64,000 nucleotides of DNA from Bacteroidota bacterium. Its GTDB lineage: Bacteria > Bacteroidota > Bacteroidia > Chitinophagales > Chitinophagaceae. Positions 18,687 through 27,369 of the stretch are shown here, piece by piece (position 1 is the stretch's first letter; each line of letters begins with the position of its first letter). The notes under the pieces were generated by a model, which saw only the letters and a list, made by a program, of their open reading frames with translations, did not search any database and had not been told where the DNA came from. A program made the translations under genes and the position numbers. The stretch is taken from NCBI GenBank assembly GCA_023428755.1, contig JAEYWX010000005.1:25541-89540 (forward strand). Reading direction: 5' to 3'.

Positions 18687-18977
18687 TTACAGCACAATTA
18701 CACTGTTGCTGCCGCCAAAGGCGTTTGGTTGTTCTTCATCGGCTTCGGGCTCATTCACCCAATCAGTAGCGTTCACTAAATATTTGAACTCGTGTTTGCT
18801 TTCTTTAGGTAGGTTTACTTCGGCACTGAATGTTCCATCTTTTTTCTTGCTCATAATAATGGAATTCTGCCAATCGCTGTTAAGACCCAGGATCTCGATT
18901 GTTTCAGCATCTTCAACTTTGAAAGAGAATTTCACTTTACAGTAATCCTTTGTCTTGAAGTAAGTTTTTTGTACCAT
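18687..18977 (-). CDS. Isoamylase early-set (CBM48-like) domain protein
   Basis: A 96-aa single beta-sandwich domain: VKFSFKVEDAETIEILGLNS near residue 15, DGTFSAEVNLP near 47 and HEFKYLVNATDWVNEP near 62. This is the CBM48/AMPK glycogen-binding-like fold seen at the N-terminus of glycogen-branching enzymes, here as a stand-alone protein. It may bind glycogen or another glucan, or regulate a partner kinase or enzyme. There is no signal peptide. The C-terminus ends in a short asparagine/glycine-rich tail. No glycogen genes are adjacent. Confidence 0.75.
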   Translation of the reverse strand: MVQKTYFKTKDYCKVKFSFKVEDAETIEILGLNSDWQNSIIMSKKKDGTFSAEVNLPKESKHEFKYLVNATDWVNEPEADEEQPNAFGGSNSVIVL

Positions 18978-19166
18978 TTTTCTTTGTTTAAGGTTTTAAG
19001 TGACTTGTCGAAACATCCGGCATTTTTCAGTTAAGCAGTTTGGTGCAGATGTTGACATGGAATAAATATTCCCGCTCTTTATACCTGAAATGAAAAAAGG
19101 TAACCCCTTAAAATGCTTGTACGGACTGCATCTTATTCACAACTAACAGCTGTTATGTGTATAAAC

Positions 19167-19685
19167 TCAGCGGAGTAATTTATTTTTTGCAGTTTCTTCC
19201 CGTATCATTTCCGGGTAGCCCATTTTACGAATGAGTGCATTCAGCGCCATGGCAATCCGTTTGGTACGTGTAGCATCGGTTTTTGCACTTTCAATCCATT
19301 TGCTGAAATAATTGCGATGCCCTCCTGTGAGCGATTGAAAAAATTGCAGCGCCTCGGGTTCATCTTCCAGGCAGGCCATGAAATCAGCCGCTATTTCATA
19401 CGCTTTTGGTTGCAATGCCAGTTGTACGTTCAATGTATCGCCTGCTGTTTTGCGAATGGCTTTACGGATATCTGTTTTCAACGGCATAATAAATTCGCCA
19501 TCACCCATGGGTAATAAACTGATGCCATCAAAAGCCCATGCATCCAGTTTGCCTTTTACACGATAGGATTTTTTACAACCGGGATTTATTTTTTCAGCAA
19601 CAGCAGCCGGGATAGCGATGTAGGTCCATCCTGTTTTTTCGCCCATGCGTTTGTATTTCTGTATAACTGCATCAAACCTGATCAT
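19167..19685 (-). CDS. YdeI/OmdA-family protein with DUF1905 domain
   Basis: Starting at the ATG at 19685 (MIRFDAVIQKYKRMGEKTGW) gives 172 aa; the frame is open further upstream but the hydrophobic extension looks accidental. The N-terminal half is a DUF1905 beta-barrel-like domain (FDAVIQ, TYIAIPAAVAEKI, VKGKLDAW). The C-terminal half is the OmdA/YdeI helical domain (LEDEPEALQFFQSLTGGHRN, FSKWIESAKTDATRTKRIAM). The family has been called bacteriocin-protection but its biochemical role is unclear. It appears to be monocistronic. Confidence 0.8.
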   Translation of the reverse strand: MIRFDAVIQKYKRMGEKTGWTYIAIPAAVAEKINPGCKKSYRVKGKLDAWAFDGISLLPMGDGEFIMPLKTDIRKAIRKTAGDTLNVQLALQPKAYEIAADFMACLEDEPEALQFFQSLTGGHRNYFSKWIESAKTDATRTKRIAMALNALIRKMGYPEMIREETAKNKLLR

Positions 19686-19937
19686 GAAAACGAACTTAAA
19701 CAGAAATTCAGAAATCAGGAAAGTAATACACATAATTTTCTGCTGGCATGGTTCTTGTTTTTCTTCTCCCGGATTTCGTTAACGAATACAGCAACCCATC
19801 TTTCCTTCATTGTACCGTTGTGTACATTCTTCCTGTAACGAACGTACTTATCATGTACCATCGTTGAAACAACGATGGCAGGTATTTACATTGCTCAAAC
19901 AAGTTCATTCGATTCATTAAACTATAAATTCAAACAA

Positions 19938-20519
19938 ATGAAAAAGATTTTATTCGCATTTACAGCCACTTCCTTTTTTATGATCGCATCTATCGTAACT
20001 GTAAAGGCACAAAGTGATTCTTCCATGACGGCAACCGCACCGCCAACAGCAGTTGCTACTACTGATATTGTAGGAATTGCCAGTGGATCGCAGGATCATA
20101 CAATGCTTGTTGATGCAATTAACGCCGCTGGTGTATTGAAAACATTTCAACTCAATGGCCCATTCACTGTATTTGCGCCCACCAATGCAGCATTTGAAAA
20201 AATTCCTGCAGATGATCGTGCAAAACTCATGAAGAATAAAAAAGAGTTGGCAAAGGTATTGAAGTATCATGTAGTGGGTGGTACATGGACCTCTACTACA
20301 TTGATGGCTGCCATTAAACAGGGTGAAGGGTTTGTGCAGTTGCCAACACTCAGTGGTAACAAGTTAAAAGCAACCGTACACGATGGAAAAGTAATGATCA
20401 CTGATGAAATGGGAAATTCATTTCATGTAACCAACGCTGATATTCTTGCCAGCAACGGACTTGTGCATATTGTAGATGGTGTGGCGCAACCTGTTCAGGA
20501 AACAATAGCAAAACAATAG
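19938..20519 (+). CDS. Secreted fasciclin (FAS1) domain protein
   Basis: Start at the ATG at 19938 (MKKILFAFTATSFFMIASIV) places a Sec signal peptide at the N-terminus, cleaved after VKAQ; the frame upstream to 19875 is leader. The 193-aa protein then has a short Ala/Thr-rich linker and one FAS1 domain: HTMLVDAINAAGVLKTFQ, the H1 box PFTVFAPTNAAFEKIP, KYHVVGGTW, and the H2 box ILASNGLVHIVDGV at the end. FAS1 domains mediate adhesion at the cell surface or in the periplasm. A strong terminator follows at 20541. Confidence 0.9.
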   Translation: MKKILFAFTATSFFMIASIVTVKAQSDSSMTATAPPTAVATTDIVGIASGSQDHTMLVDAINAAGVLKTFQLNGPFTVFAPTNAAFEKIPADDRAKLMKNKKELAKVLKYHVVGGTWTSTTLMAAIKQGEGFVQLPTLSGNKLKATVHDGKVMITDEMGNSFHVTNADILASNGLVHIVDGVAQPVQETIAKQ

Positions 20520-20540
20520 GGTCTCTTGATATATACAAAC

Positions 20541-20564
20541 AGCCCTGCTAACATTGGCAGGGCT
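20541..20564 (+). terminator. Terminator after the fasciclin gene
   Basis: AGCCCTGC and GCAGGGCT form a perfect 8-bp stem with an 8-nt loop, followed by TTTCTTTTT. It lies only 35 nt upstream of the hutI start, so hutI must have its own promoter in that small space. Confidence 0.85.
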
Positions 20565-20598
20565 TTCTTTTTATAAAGGAATCCGTTACTTTTATTGC

Positions 20599-21840
20599 AT
20601 GACGGTTCTTGTTACAAACATCAAACAATTAGTAGGAGTAAGGGACGAAAGCAGTTTGCTGCGTGGGAATGAATTGGCAAATCTGCCGGTCATTGATAAT
20701 GCATATTTGTTGATCAATGATGGTGTGATAACTGCTTATGGTGAAATGAACAGTTTAGGCACATGGAAAAATGAAATTGAAAACATTGTTGATGCTACCG
20801 GACAGTTTGTATTACCAACCTGGTGCGACAGTCATACACATCTCGTTTTTGCAGCCAGCAGGGAAGAGGAGTTTGTTGATAAACTGAAAGGCATGAGTTA
20901 CGAAGCCATTGCTGCAAAAGGCGGTGGTATTTTAAACTCGGCCAAAAAACTGGAATCCATTTCTGAACTGGAATTGCTGCGAAAGTCGTGGGCAAGACTG
21001 GAAGAATTGATCCGCCTCGGCACGGGTGCCATTGAAATCAAAAGTGGCTATGGGTTGAGTGTGGAAGCAGAATTGAAAATGCTCCGTGTGATTCAGATGT
21101 TGAAAGAAACATCGCCCATTCCCATCAAAGCAACCTTCCTCGGCGCTCATACGTACCCGTTAGTATACAAAAACAATCACCAGGGTTATATCGATTTGAT
21201 CATGCAGGAAATGCTGCCGGTAATTGCTAATGAAGGACTTGCGGATTACATTGATGTGTTTTGTGAAACAGGTTTTTTCTCCGTTGCCGAAATGGAACAG
21301 ATCTGCAATGCCGGTTTACAATATGGATTACAACCCAAGCTGCACATCAATCAACTCAACAGCATTGGTGGGTTACAAAAAGCAATAGAACTTAACGCCG
21401 TTTCAGTTGATCATTTAGAAACCATGACGGAAGATGATATTCAGCAACTGGCACAATCATCTACCATTGGAACGTTGTTGCCCACTGCTGCTTTCTTTTT
21501 GCGTATGCCGTTTCAACCGGCCCGCCAGTTGATCGATGCAGGTGCGGCCATTGCCCTTGCCAGCGATTTCAACCCCGGTTCCTCGCCCAGTGGTAATATG
21601 AACCTGGTGGTTGCCATGAGTTGTATCGGCATGAAGATGTTGCCCGAAGAAGCGATCAATGCGGCTACCATCAACGGTGCCTATGCCATGGGCCTGCAGG
21701 AAGAGGTGGGCAGCATCACCGTTGGCAAAAAAGCCAATCTCATCTTTACACGGCCGGTGCCTTCGCTGGCCTATCTGCCCTATGCATTTGGCAGCAATCT
21801 CATTGATAAAGTAATGATCGGTGGCGAATTTTTTAGTTGA
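20599..21840 (+). CDS. hutI: Imidazolonepropionase
   Basis: Hydrolyses imidazolone-5-propionate to N-formimino-glutamate in histidine degradation. The ATG at 20599 gives 413 aa (MTVLVTNIKQLVG); the open frame upstream runs through the terminator and is not coding. Amidohydrolase metal ligands are visible in WCDSHTHLVFAASREEEF near residue 75, in TFLGAHTYP near 183 and in PKLHINQLNS near 250; the distal aspartate lies in ASDFNPGSSPSGN. TGAIEIKSGYGLS is typical for HutI. The hutG-like gene follows 50 nt later; hutH and hutU are not in the window. Confidence 0.95.
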   Translation: MTVLVTNIKQLVGVRDESSLLRGNELANLPVIDNAYLLINDGVITAYGEMNSLGTWKNEIENIVDATGQFVLPTWCDSHTHLVFAASREEEFVDKLKGMSYEAIAAKGGGILNSAKKLESISELELLRKSWARLEELIRLGTGAIEIKSGYGLSVEAELKMLRVIQMLKETSPIPIKATFLGAHTYPLVYKNNHQGYIDLIMQEMLPVIANEGLADYIDVFCETGFFSVAEMEQICNAGLQYGLQPKLHINQLNSIGGLQKAIELNAVSVDHLETMTEDDIQQLAQSSTIGTLLPTAAFFLRMPFQPARQLIDAGAAIALASDFNPGSSPSGNMNLVVAMSCIGMKMLPEEAINAATINGAYAMGLQEEVGSITVGKKANLIFTRPVPSLAYLPYAFGSNLIDKVMIGGEFFS

Positions 21841-21891
21841 TGAACGATTAACCGAAAAAAGTTATCTTCCATATCCATTCAACCCAGCCAT

Positions 21892-22953
21892 ATGCAATCG
21901 TTCCGTTTTTACAACAAAGAGGATGTACTTACACTTACAAAGATCCGTCGTTTTGAAACCAAAGTAGGAGAGCGGGTGCAATTGCCCGGCAACCGGGAGC
22001 AGTTTGAAAAAGTATTGCAGGAGTCAAATGCAAAATATGCATTGTTTGGAGTACCGGAAGATATTGGTGTAAAAGCCAACGATGGAATTGGTGGTTCAGA
22101 TACAGCTTGGTTTCCTTTTCTTACGTCGTTTCTCAATATTCAAAGCAATGATTTTTTGCAGGGCGATGAGCTCTTGTTGCTCGGTCATTTTGATTTTTCG
22201 CATGTGGAGTCCATCATTGAAGAAAATGCACATGGCCATGAAGAAAAAATCGATGCCTATCGTCATGCTGTGATTGCCATTGATGAAGAAGTGGAAGCAT
22301 TGGCCAAACTCATCACACTTCATGGAAAAATTCCGATTGTGATTGGAGGTGGACATAACAATGCATATCCGTTGATCAAAGGATCAGCAAAAGGTTTGCA
22401 CAAAGCCGGAAAAATTCAATTGGCACAGATCAACTGTATCAACCTAGATGCGCATACCGATTATCGTCCGATTGAAGGTCGACATAGCGGCAATGCCTTT
22501 CGCTATGCAGAGGAGGATGGCTATTTGCAGAAGTATTGTGTAATTGGTGTGCATGAAAATTATATTCCGCAAAATGTATGGATGGATATTGTGAACAATC
22601 CCTTCTTTGATCTGATCACGTACGAAGACATTTTCATTCATGAAAAACGAAACTTCATCCAGGCCGTGGCGCATGCCACCGGTTTTACCGAAGATTCTTA
22701 CACCGGTATTGAACTTGATCTGGATAGTATTGAACACACACTCAGTAGTGCCGTTACTCCCGCCGGAATTGGAAAATTGCATGCACGGCAGTATGTGAAT
22801 TTTGCAGCCGTTGATGCAAAAGTGGCTTACCTGCATATTTGCGAAGGCGCTACGTTTTTAAGCGATGGACGTAAGAGTGAAACCACCGGCAAGCTGATCA
22901 GTTATCTGGTGAGTGATTTTGTGAAAGCGCATAACGAGTTAAAGCCACGTTGA
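21892..22953 (+). CDS. hutG: Formimidoylglutamase-like arginase-family hydrolase
   Basis: A 353-aa ureohydrolase. GGGHNNAYPL near residue 152, the metal-binding NLDAHTDYRP near 184 followed by GRHSGNAFRYA, and GIELDLDSIE near 285 correspond to the GGDHS, DAHxD and DxDxxDP motifs of the arginase family. Substitutions such as ELDLDSIE are shared features of Bacteroidota members as far as I recall. Placement directly after hutI points to N-formimino-glutamate as substrate, giving glutamate and formamide. An alternative would be another guanidino compound. It is expressed with hutI. Confidence 0.85.
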   Translation: MQSFRFYNKEDVLTLTKIRRFETKVGERVQLPGNREQFEKVLQESNAKYALFGVPEDIGVKANDGIGGSDTAWFPFLTSFLNIQSNDFLQGDELLLLGHFDFSHVESIIEENAHGHEEKIDAYRHAVIAIDEEVEALAKLITLHGKIPIVIGGGHNNAYPLIKGSAKGLHKAGKIQLAQINCINLDAHTDYRPIEGRHSGNAFRYAEEDGYLQKYCVIGVHENYIPQNVWMDIVNNPFFDLITYEDIFIHEKRNFIQAVAHATGFTEDSYTGIELDLDSIEHTLSSAVTPAGIGKLHARQYVNFAAVDAKVAYLHICEGATFLSDGRKSETTGKLISYLVSDFVKAHNELKPR

Positions 22954-22966
22954 TCTAATCGTTTAT

Positions 22967-23028
22967 GTTGGTCAGGCGACCAACAATGGCTTTCATGTAT
23001 GCTCTTCTTGTTGGCAGGCGACTAACAA
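22967..23028. repeat. Two related hairpins between convergent genes
   Basis: GTTGGTC-AGGC-GACCAAC at 22967-22984 is followed by a looser copy, TTGTTGG...CTAACAA with core GGCAGGCGAC, at 23008-23028. They share the word CAGGCGAC and sit between the stops of the hutG-like and TPR genes, where they may serve as a weak bidirectional terminator. Confidence 0.6.
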
Positions 23029-23075
23029 TTGCGTAACAATTTGAAAATCGATTTTCCAAAAACAACAGTATCTGT

Positions 23076-24818
23076 TTATAATACCGGTGCTGTAATTTTT
23101 ACAGATCCTTTCCCGTTCATTTTTTTTAACTGTTGTTGCAATGCAGCAGCTTCTTTTGTTTTTTGTTGTTGCGTGTAAGCTGTATGCAAACCGGTTAATG
23201 CCCACACATTATTGTTGTTGTTCTTCAAATCATTTAGTAAAACTTCTTCTGCTTTTTTCCATTGTTTAGCCTGCAGGTAAGCATTCCCCAAATAATGTTT
23301 CGGATTGAGTAACCAGTCTCTCGGTTCGTTGTACACCATTTGTTCTTCGGTACGAACAGCTTTAATGAAATGCTCAATCGCAGTGGTATATTTTTTTTGC
23401 TGCAGTGCAATGGTCCCGCCTAATAAATTGGCAGCAACAGTAGCCCCATCAATCGCAGGTGAAAATGGAGTGAAGGGTAATGCAAGCACAGGCTCTTTCA
23501 ACAACGATTGCAGCTGTTCATATTCTTTTGTTGCATTCGATAATTGTTGCTGCTGTGCAAGGGCCATTCCTCTTCCAAAATGATACAACACATTTGCATA
23601 CACCTGTGCAGCGGGTGGTTGTTTCATTTGCAGCAACGCATCCCAACGTGCATAACGTACATCCACCAAAACAGAAGTGTAATAGATATACTGGAGATAA
23701 CTGCCCATTGCACCTTCTGATTGCAGATAATCAACCGGAATGCTGGCCGCCGTTTTCTTTGCACTTTCCACTGCATCCTGCATATTACCCGTCATGATTG
23801 CATGATTGGTTTGCATGTGCAGGTTATGTATCACATATAAAAAATCGGCACCGGCTGCAGGTGCAAAGAGTTGTAAAACGTTTTGATAACTTTTTACCGC
23901 CTCTTCATTTACTGTAATTCCTTTGCTGTAATTACCCGTGCGTAAATAAATATGTGACGGCATGTGTACCATGTGCGACAATGCAGGCGTAAGACTTCCC
24001 AACCGGTCTGCACTGGCGGCTGCCAATGCAGCAAACGGCGATGGTTCCATTACATGAATGTAATAATGATTGGCACCGGGATGGAGTGGTGTAGTGGAAA
24101 GTAGTTTTTCAAGCACAGTGCGGATGCGTGGCGTCCATGCTTTGGGTGTTCCATTCACATACCACAAATCCCAGGGATGCTGCAGCATCAAAGCATCGGT
24201 ATACAACGCAGCAACATCGGCTGATGATGGAAATTGTTCATACAGTTGCTGCATGGCATCGGCATAAACTTGATTCAGGTGCTCTCTCGTTTGTGTACTG
24301 TCGGCTGAATAGCGAACCGCTTGTGCAAGGATCAATCCTTTTTCAACAGCCGTGCAATTGGATGAAAGTTCTTTTGCTTTGTTGATGGCGGTTAATGCAT
24401 CGGGCGACGCTGCATAACCAAGGTCGTTGATATTCGGCCCATACGCCAATGCCTTCGCCCATTGAATCATCGCAGAGGATGGATCAAATTTTTCTGCTTT
24501 TTTAAATGAAGCCATCGCTTCAATAATGTGAAAGCCATAATACATATTAATGCCCTGGTTAAAATAAAACTGAGCACTGTCGCTTTTGGTAGTGATCTTC
24601 CATTTGTAAGATCCGGCACCGGGAATGGGTGGAATGTCTGTTTCGTCGAGCATTGTTTTTAACGCATCCCAATCAGGTGTGCAGCGGATGGCCCTGTCAA
24701 GTTTGTATTGTTTCAGTTGTTGCAGTTGCTTTGTTGTTTGGTAGCGGTCGGTTAGTTGTACCGCAAGCAATGCAGTTGTAAAAGCTGGTAATGCCAGCAG
24801 GAGTAGCTTTAATTTCAT
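23076..24818 (-). CDS. Exported TPR-repeat protein of unknown function
   Basis: A 580-aa protein with a signal peptide (MKLKLLLLALPAFTTALLAV). TPR-like helices start near residue 85 (FYFNQGINMYYGFHIIEAMA, then SFKKAEKFDPSSAMIQWAKA) and recur at the C-terminus (LGNAYLQAKQWKKAEEVL, WALTGLHTAYTQQQKTKEAA). Between them lie conserved stretches such as MVHMPSHIYLRTGNY and ANHYYIHVMEPS with several histidines, which could bind a metal but match no enzyme I can name. It is probably periplasmic. The gene is alone on its strand, and a hairpin (CTGCAACC near 24862 pairing with GGTTG) lies in its upstream leader region. Confidence 0.75.
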   Translation of the reverse strand: MKLKLLLLALPAFTTALLAVQLTDRYQTTKQLQQLKQYKLDRAIRCTPDWDALKTMLDETDIPPIPGAGSYKWKITTKSDSAQFYFNQGINMYYGFHIIEAMASFKKAEKFDPSSAMIQWAKALAYGPNINDLGYAASPDALTAINKAKELSSNCTAVEKGLILAQAVRYSADSTQTREHLNQVYADAMQQLYEQFPSSADVAALYTDALMLQHPWDLWYVNGTPKAWTPRIRTVLEKLLSTTPLHPGANHYYIHVMEPSPFAALAAASADRLGSLTPALSHMVHMPSHIYLRTGNYSKGITVNEEAVKSYQNVLQLFAPAAGADFLYVIHNLHMQTNHAIMTGNMQDAVESAKKTAASIPVDYLQSEGAMGSYLQYIYYTSVLVDVRYARWDALLQMKQPPAAQVYANVLYHFGRGMALAQQQQLSNATKEYEQLQSLLKEPVLALPFTPFSPAIDGATVAANLLGGTIALQQKKYTTAIEHFIKAVRTEEQMVYNEPRDWLLNPKHYLGNAYLQAKQWKKAEEVLLNDLKNNNNNVWALTGLHTAYTQQQKTKEAAALQQQLKKMNGKGSVKITAPVL

Positions 24819-24999
24819 GCTGTAAGTTTTGGAACGATAAGCTACAATAAATGCCTGACACCTGCAACCATTTTGTACGGTTGCTGCAGATGAAGTACCG
24901 TCTTATGAAACTTTGTTTGAGTAGCCCGTTATTTTCAATCATTTAAGGGAAGGCCCGGGTGGAGTTCAATAACTGATTCAGTTTTTTGCAAATAAGATG

Positions 25000-25404
25000 T
25001 TATAGTAGTGCTGTAATGCCTCTATCCAGGAACCATTTGCTGTAATCAAAGCCATGCTCTCCACCGTAATTAATGGTAATTTCTGTGTGGGCAGGAATCT
25101 TCTCCAACGAAGTATAGTGCATCATTTTGTTTTCTCTGTCTAACTCATAGGTAGCATTGGGGTAGCGTGCATAATTGTACATAGAACCAAATCCCATCAC
25201 CAATGAAAGTGTATTTTCTTCTTTATCAAAATAAAAACAGTAATCAACAAGTTTTGTTTTTTCAATGGCACTTTTATGTTCAGCGGGTATTACTATTACC
25301 GGGCAGCTGTCAATAATTTCACCGGCAGCAATATCCTTATTGCAAAAGACAGCACGGCCTTTTCCTTTTAGTTCTTTGAGGTATAGCTTGCGATTATTGC
25401 TCAT
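25000..25404 (-). CDS. SET-domain protein, second of a tandem pair
   Basis: Start at the ATG at 25404 gives 134 aa (MSNNRKLYLKELKGKGRAVF). It has the SET-domain layout: GKGRAVFCNKDIAAGEIID at the start, MGFGSMYNYARYPNATYEL in the middle and AHTEITINYGG near the end. The pseudoknot motif NHS is altered to NYA here. SET domains methylate lysines using S-adenosylmethionine; the target is unknown and the enzyme could be divergent or inactive. The first 11 nt overlap the end of the upstream SET gene (ATGAGCAATAA holds one gene's start and the other's stop), which indicates translational coupling. Confidence 0.8.
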   Translation of the reverse strand: MSNNRKLYLKELKGKGRAVFCNKDIAAGEIIDSCPVIVIPAEHKSAIEKTKLVDYCFYFDKEENTLSLVMGFGSMYNYARYPNATYELDRENKMMHYTSLEKIPAHTEITINYGGEHGFDYSKWFLDRGITALL

Positions 25405-25801
25405 ACTCAGGGAAATAAACGGGCGAATCATCGTTAGGTGAGCCGTTGTAATTGATTGTGATCTCCTCATCAACAGCTATTTTTCGCAGGGCATAAAAAC
25501 GAATGATATTTTTCTTAAGCAAAAAACTGTAGAAACAATTAGCCTTTGGCGAATGATTATAAAATGAGCTGTACCCGAATCCGAAAACAGCAGGGTAAGC
25601 TGCATTGTTTATCAGAAAATAGTAATTATACAATGGGCTGTGTTGTAATAGCTCCTTTTCTTCCTCCGGTAAAAAAAGGGCAGGAGCTTCTTCTATTAAA
25701 GTGCCCATGCCGATGTTCCTGAGTGCAAAAACACCACGGCCATGAATAGGGCTCTCTTTCACCACAACATGAACAGGTTGGTAGATCTTCCTGGCAATCA
25801 C
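25394..25801 (-). CDS. SET-domain protein, first of a tandem pair
   Basis: A 135-aa SET-domain protein beginning at a GTG at 25801 (VIARKIYQP). Motifs: SPIHGRGVFALRNIGMGTLI at the N-terminus, GYSSFYNHSPKANC (a near-canonical NHSxxxNC substrate/cofactor pseudoknot) in the middle, and VDEEITINYNG near the end. It is the better-conserved member of the pair; the downstream copy shares the same architecture. The small secreted-protein gene ends 11 nt upstream, so all three form one transcript unit. The likely role is lysine methylation of an unidentified protein. Confidence 0.82.
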   Translation of the reverse strand: MIARKIYQPVHVVVKESPIHGRGVFALRNIGMGTLIEEAPALFLPEEEKELLQHSPLYNYYFLINNAAYPAVFGFGYSSFYNHSPKANCFYSFLLKKNIIRFYALRKIAVDEEITINYNGSPNDDSPVYFPEYEQ

Positions 25802-25812
25802 AAGTCCTGAAG

Positions 25813-26076
25813 TTATTTTTTGATAGAAACTTTTTTAATATCCTTCACTGCCGGTAAGTTTTTAAATTCTGTTGATGTTTTTTTAATGTCCGGTGCAGCC
25901 TTCCATTCTTTCTGAGTTTTTTTCAGTGAGTTTGATGCAGCTGTTTTCGATTGGCTGACCTTGGGAACAACAGTGTCTGCAACCGGTTTTACTGTTTCTT
26001 TTTTTACGGTTGTTTTTTGTGCTTTAATGCCACTTACAATAAGTAAGGCACTTAAAAAGGCGAACACTTTTTTCAT
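25813..26076 (-). CDS. Small exported lysine-rich protein
   Basis: From the ATG at 26076 the product is 87 aa: a signal peptide (MKKVFAFLSALLIVSGIKAQ) then a low-complexity, Lys/Thr/Val-rich chain (KKETVKPVADTVVPKVSQ, KKTQKEWKAAPDIKK). I do not recognise a family. The basic, repetitive composition suggests an unstructured periplasmic or surface peptide. It lies 11 nt ahead of the first SET gene on the same strand; lysine-rich substrate next to possible lysine methyltransferases is notable, but a direct link is speculative because the peptide is predicted to be exported. Confidence 0.65.
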   Translation of the reverse strand: MKKVFAFLSALLIVSGIKAQKTTVKKETVKPVADTVVPKVSQSKTAASNSLKKTQKEWKAAPDIKKTSTEFKNLPAVKDIKKVSIKK

Positions 26077-26154
26077 AAATGTTGTTTTAAGTTTAATGAT
26101 AAAATTATACTTCATTTAAAACTGGTACAATCATGTAAAACCATGATTTTTTCT

Positions 26155-26808
26155 CTATTGCAGCAAAGCCCGTAATTCTCCGAAATCGAAATTCTTATGA
26201 AAGTTTTCCAGGATTCTTAGAGATGAAGGAATTGTAACATATCGAAATACAACAGCAATCAATTGGGGGGCTGCAGCTCCTTTTGAGCTGGTTCTAAAAT
26301 AATCAGGGTTGTATTTATATACGCCTTCGCTTTTTTTCTCATTGTCATAAAACCTCCAGAAACGTTTGTAGTTAGTTCTTTCTTTTAACTCAGCCTTATA
26401 ATTCAGCAATTGGTCTTCTAATTGATTGATTACAGCCTGAGCCAATAACCAATCTTCTTTTTGGCTGGCTAGAATATTTTTTACGATCTCAATTTTTTCA
26501 TTAACTACGGCTTCCCAACCATCATATTGTTTCACGCTATTATCACGGTCTTTTATTAATTTATTGATGAGCTTTGGAAAATATAATTTTTCTCTTTCGT
26601 AATATTCCAGCAGGCTATGCAGATATTCTTTCCGGCTCACAGGTACTAAAACCGGTACATCATACTTTTTTACAAACCAGTATCTGTAAATATGATTGCT
26701 TCTGTTATTTGGCCTGACATCTTTTTCATCTACATCCTGAAAATAGTTTTTACCGCTGTTGATAGCTTCAATAAGAGTATTGCTACTGCTTGAAAAATAG
26801 GTAAACAA
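26155..26808 (-). CDS. C-terminal remnant of the interrupted exported protein
   Basis: An open stretch of 217 codons beginning at a TTG, with no internal ATG. It encodes the conserved C-terminal half of the family seen at 28868-30208, including VPVSRKEYLHSLLEYYEREK, a helical, charged middle and the terminal FDFGELRALLQ. It lacks a signal peptide, so if it were made alone it would stay in the cytoplasm, unlike its relatives. Best regarded as part of the pseudogene. Confidence 0.4.
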   Translation of the reverse strand: MFTYFSSSSNTLIEAINSGKNYFQDVDEKDVRPNNRSNHIYRYWFVKKYDVPVLVPVSRKEYLHSLLEYYEREKLYFPKLINKLIKDRDNSVKQYDGWEAVVNEKIEIVKNILASQKEDWLLAQAVINQLEDQLLNYKAELKERTNYKRFWRFYDNEKKSEGVYKYNPDYFRTSSKGAAAPQLIAVVFRYVTIPSSLRILENFHKNFDFGELRALLQ

Positions 26809-26862
26809 GCGAATAAGCTGGTCGTTTACATTGGCGGGTTGATGATTTTTCCAATCCAGGTA

Positions 26863-27369
26863 TTATAACCCCAAATCATAATTCCCAAATTCGCTGCCGA
26901 AAGGGTTTCGTAAAAAACGATTCAGTGTATTTACAGGAATTTTGTTGACATATATCCGCAATACAGTACTGAATTCGGAGTTTCTTACCAGCTTTTGGTT
27001 ACTACAGAAAAATTCATGCAGTGCCGATTGAAAGGTATATTGTCCCAGTTTGTTATTGCCTAAATATCCATAGCCATCAGTGGAAAAATAATTTTCCCAA
27101 TTACCACCGGTAAGGTTAAAATTCAAATGGCTTTTCTGCTCTGTTTTTTCTATCTGCTCCAATACTTTTTTAGCCATTGCTTTATCGGCAGCAGTATTCA
27201 TTTTGCTATAATATTCAGCTCTTGCAGCAGGCCAGGGGTACTGTGCTGCAGTAAGGTACTTGCCTGGTACAACATCTAATTCTGCAGTTGTTTTACAATC
27301 CTGTGCAGTTGTAACTAATGAAGAAATTAAATAAAAAGTTAGCAACAGCGATTGAAGACGATTCTTCAT
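26863..27369 (-). CDS. N-terminal fragment of the interrupted exported protein
   Basis: 168 codons from an ATG at 27369: signal peptide MKNRLQSLLLTFYLISSLVT ending before AQDCKTT, then a region rich in aromatic residues (NFNLTGGNWENYFST, GYLGNNKLGQYTF). It ends at the TAA at 26863 shortly after VLRIYVNKIPVNTLNRF. It corresponds to the N-terminal third of the intact neighbour at 28868-30208. It could still be secreted as a short protein, but the frame simply continues beyond the stop. Confidence 0.5.
   Translation of the reverse strand: MKNRLQSLLLTFYLISSLVTTAQDCKTTAELDVVPGKYLTAAQYPWPAARAEYYSKMNTAADKAMAKKVLEQIEKTEQKSHLNFNLTGGNWENYFSTDGYGYLGNNKLGQYTFQSALHEFFCSNQKLVRNSEFSTVLRIYVNKIPVNTLNRFLRNPFGSEFGNYDLGL

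Larger units (their letters stand above)
26155..27369 (-). pseudogene. Exported-protein gene interrupted by one in-frame TAA
   Basis: Two open segments, 27369-26863 and 26862-26155, are in the same frame and separated only by the TAA at 26863-26865. Read through, they would give about 404 residues with a signal peptide. The product would parallel the intact 446-aa neighbour at 28868-30208. VLRIYVNKIP matches VLRVDINPTL in the N-terminal half, VPVSRKEYLHSLLEYYEREK matches IPVSRKKYLLDMLEYFEIEK, and FRY plus NFHKNFDFGELRALL match at the C-terminus. The downstream segment has no ATG. A recent nonsense mutation (for example CAA to TAA) is the simplest reading; a sequencing error or recoding is possible. 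Confidence 0.75.

Noticed and set aside
20554..20598. Longer hutI start upstream of 20599
   Set aside because: The extension would read through the fasciclin terminator; the family N-terminus begins at 20599.
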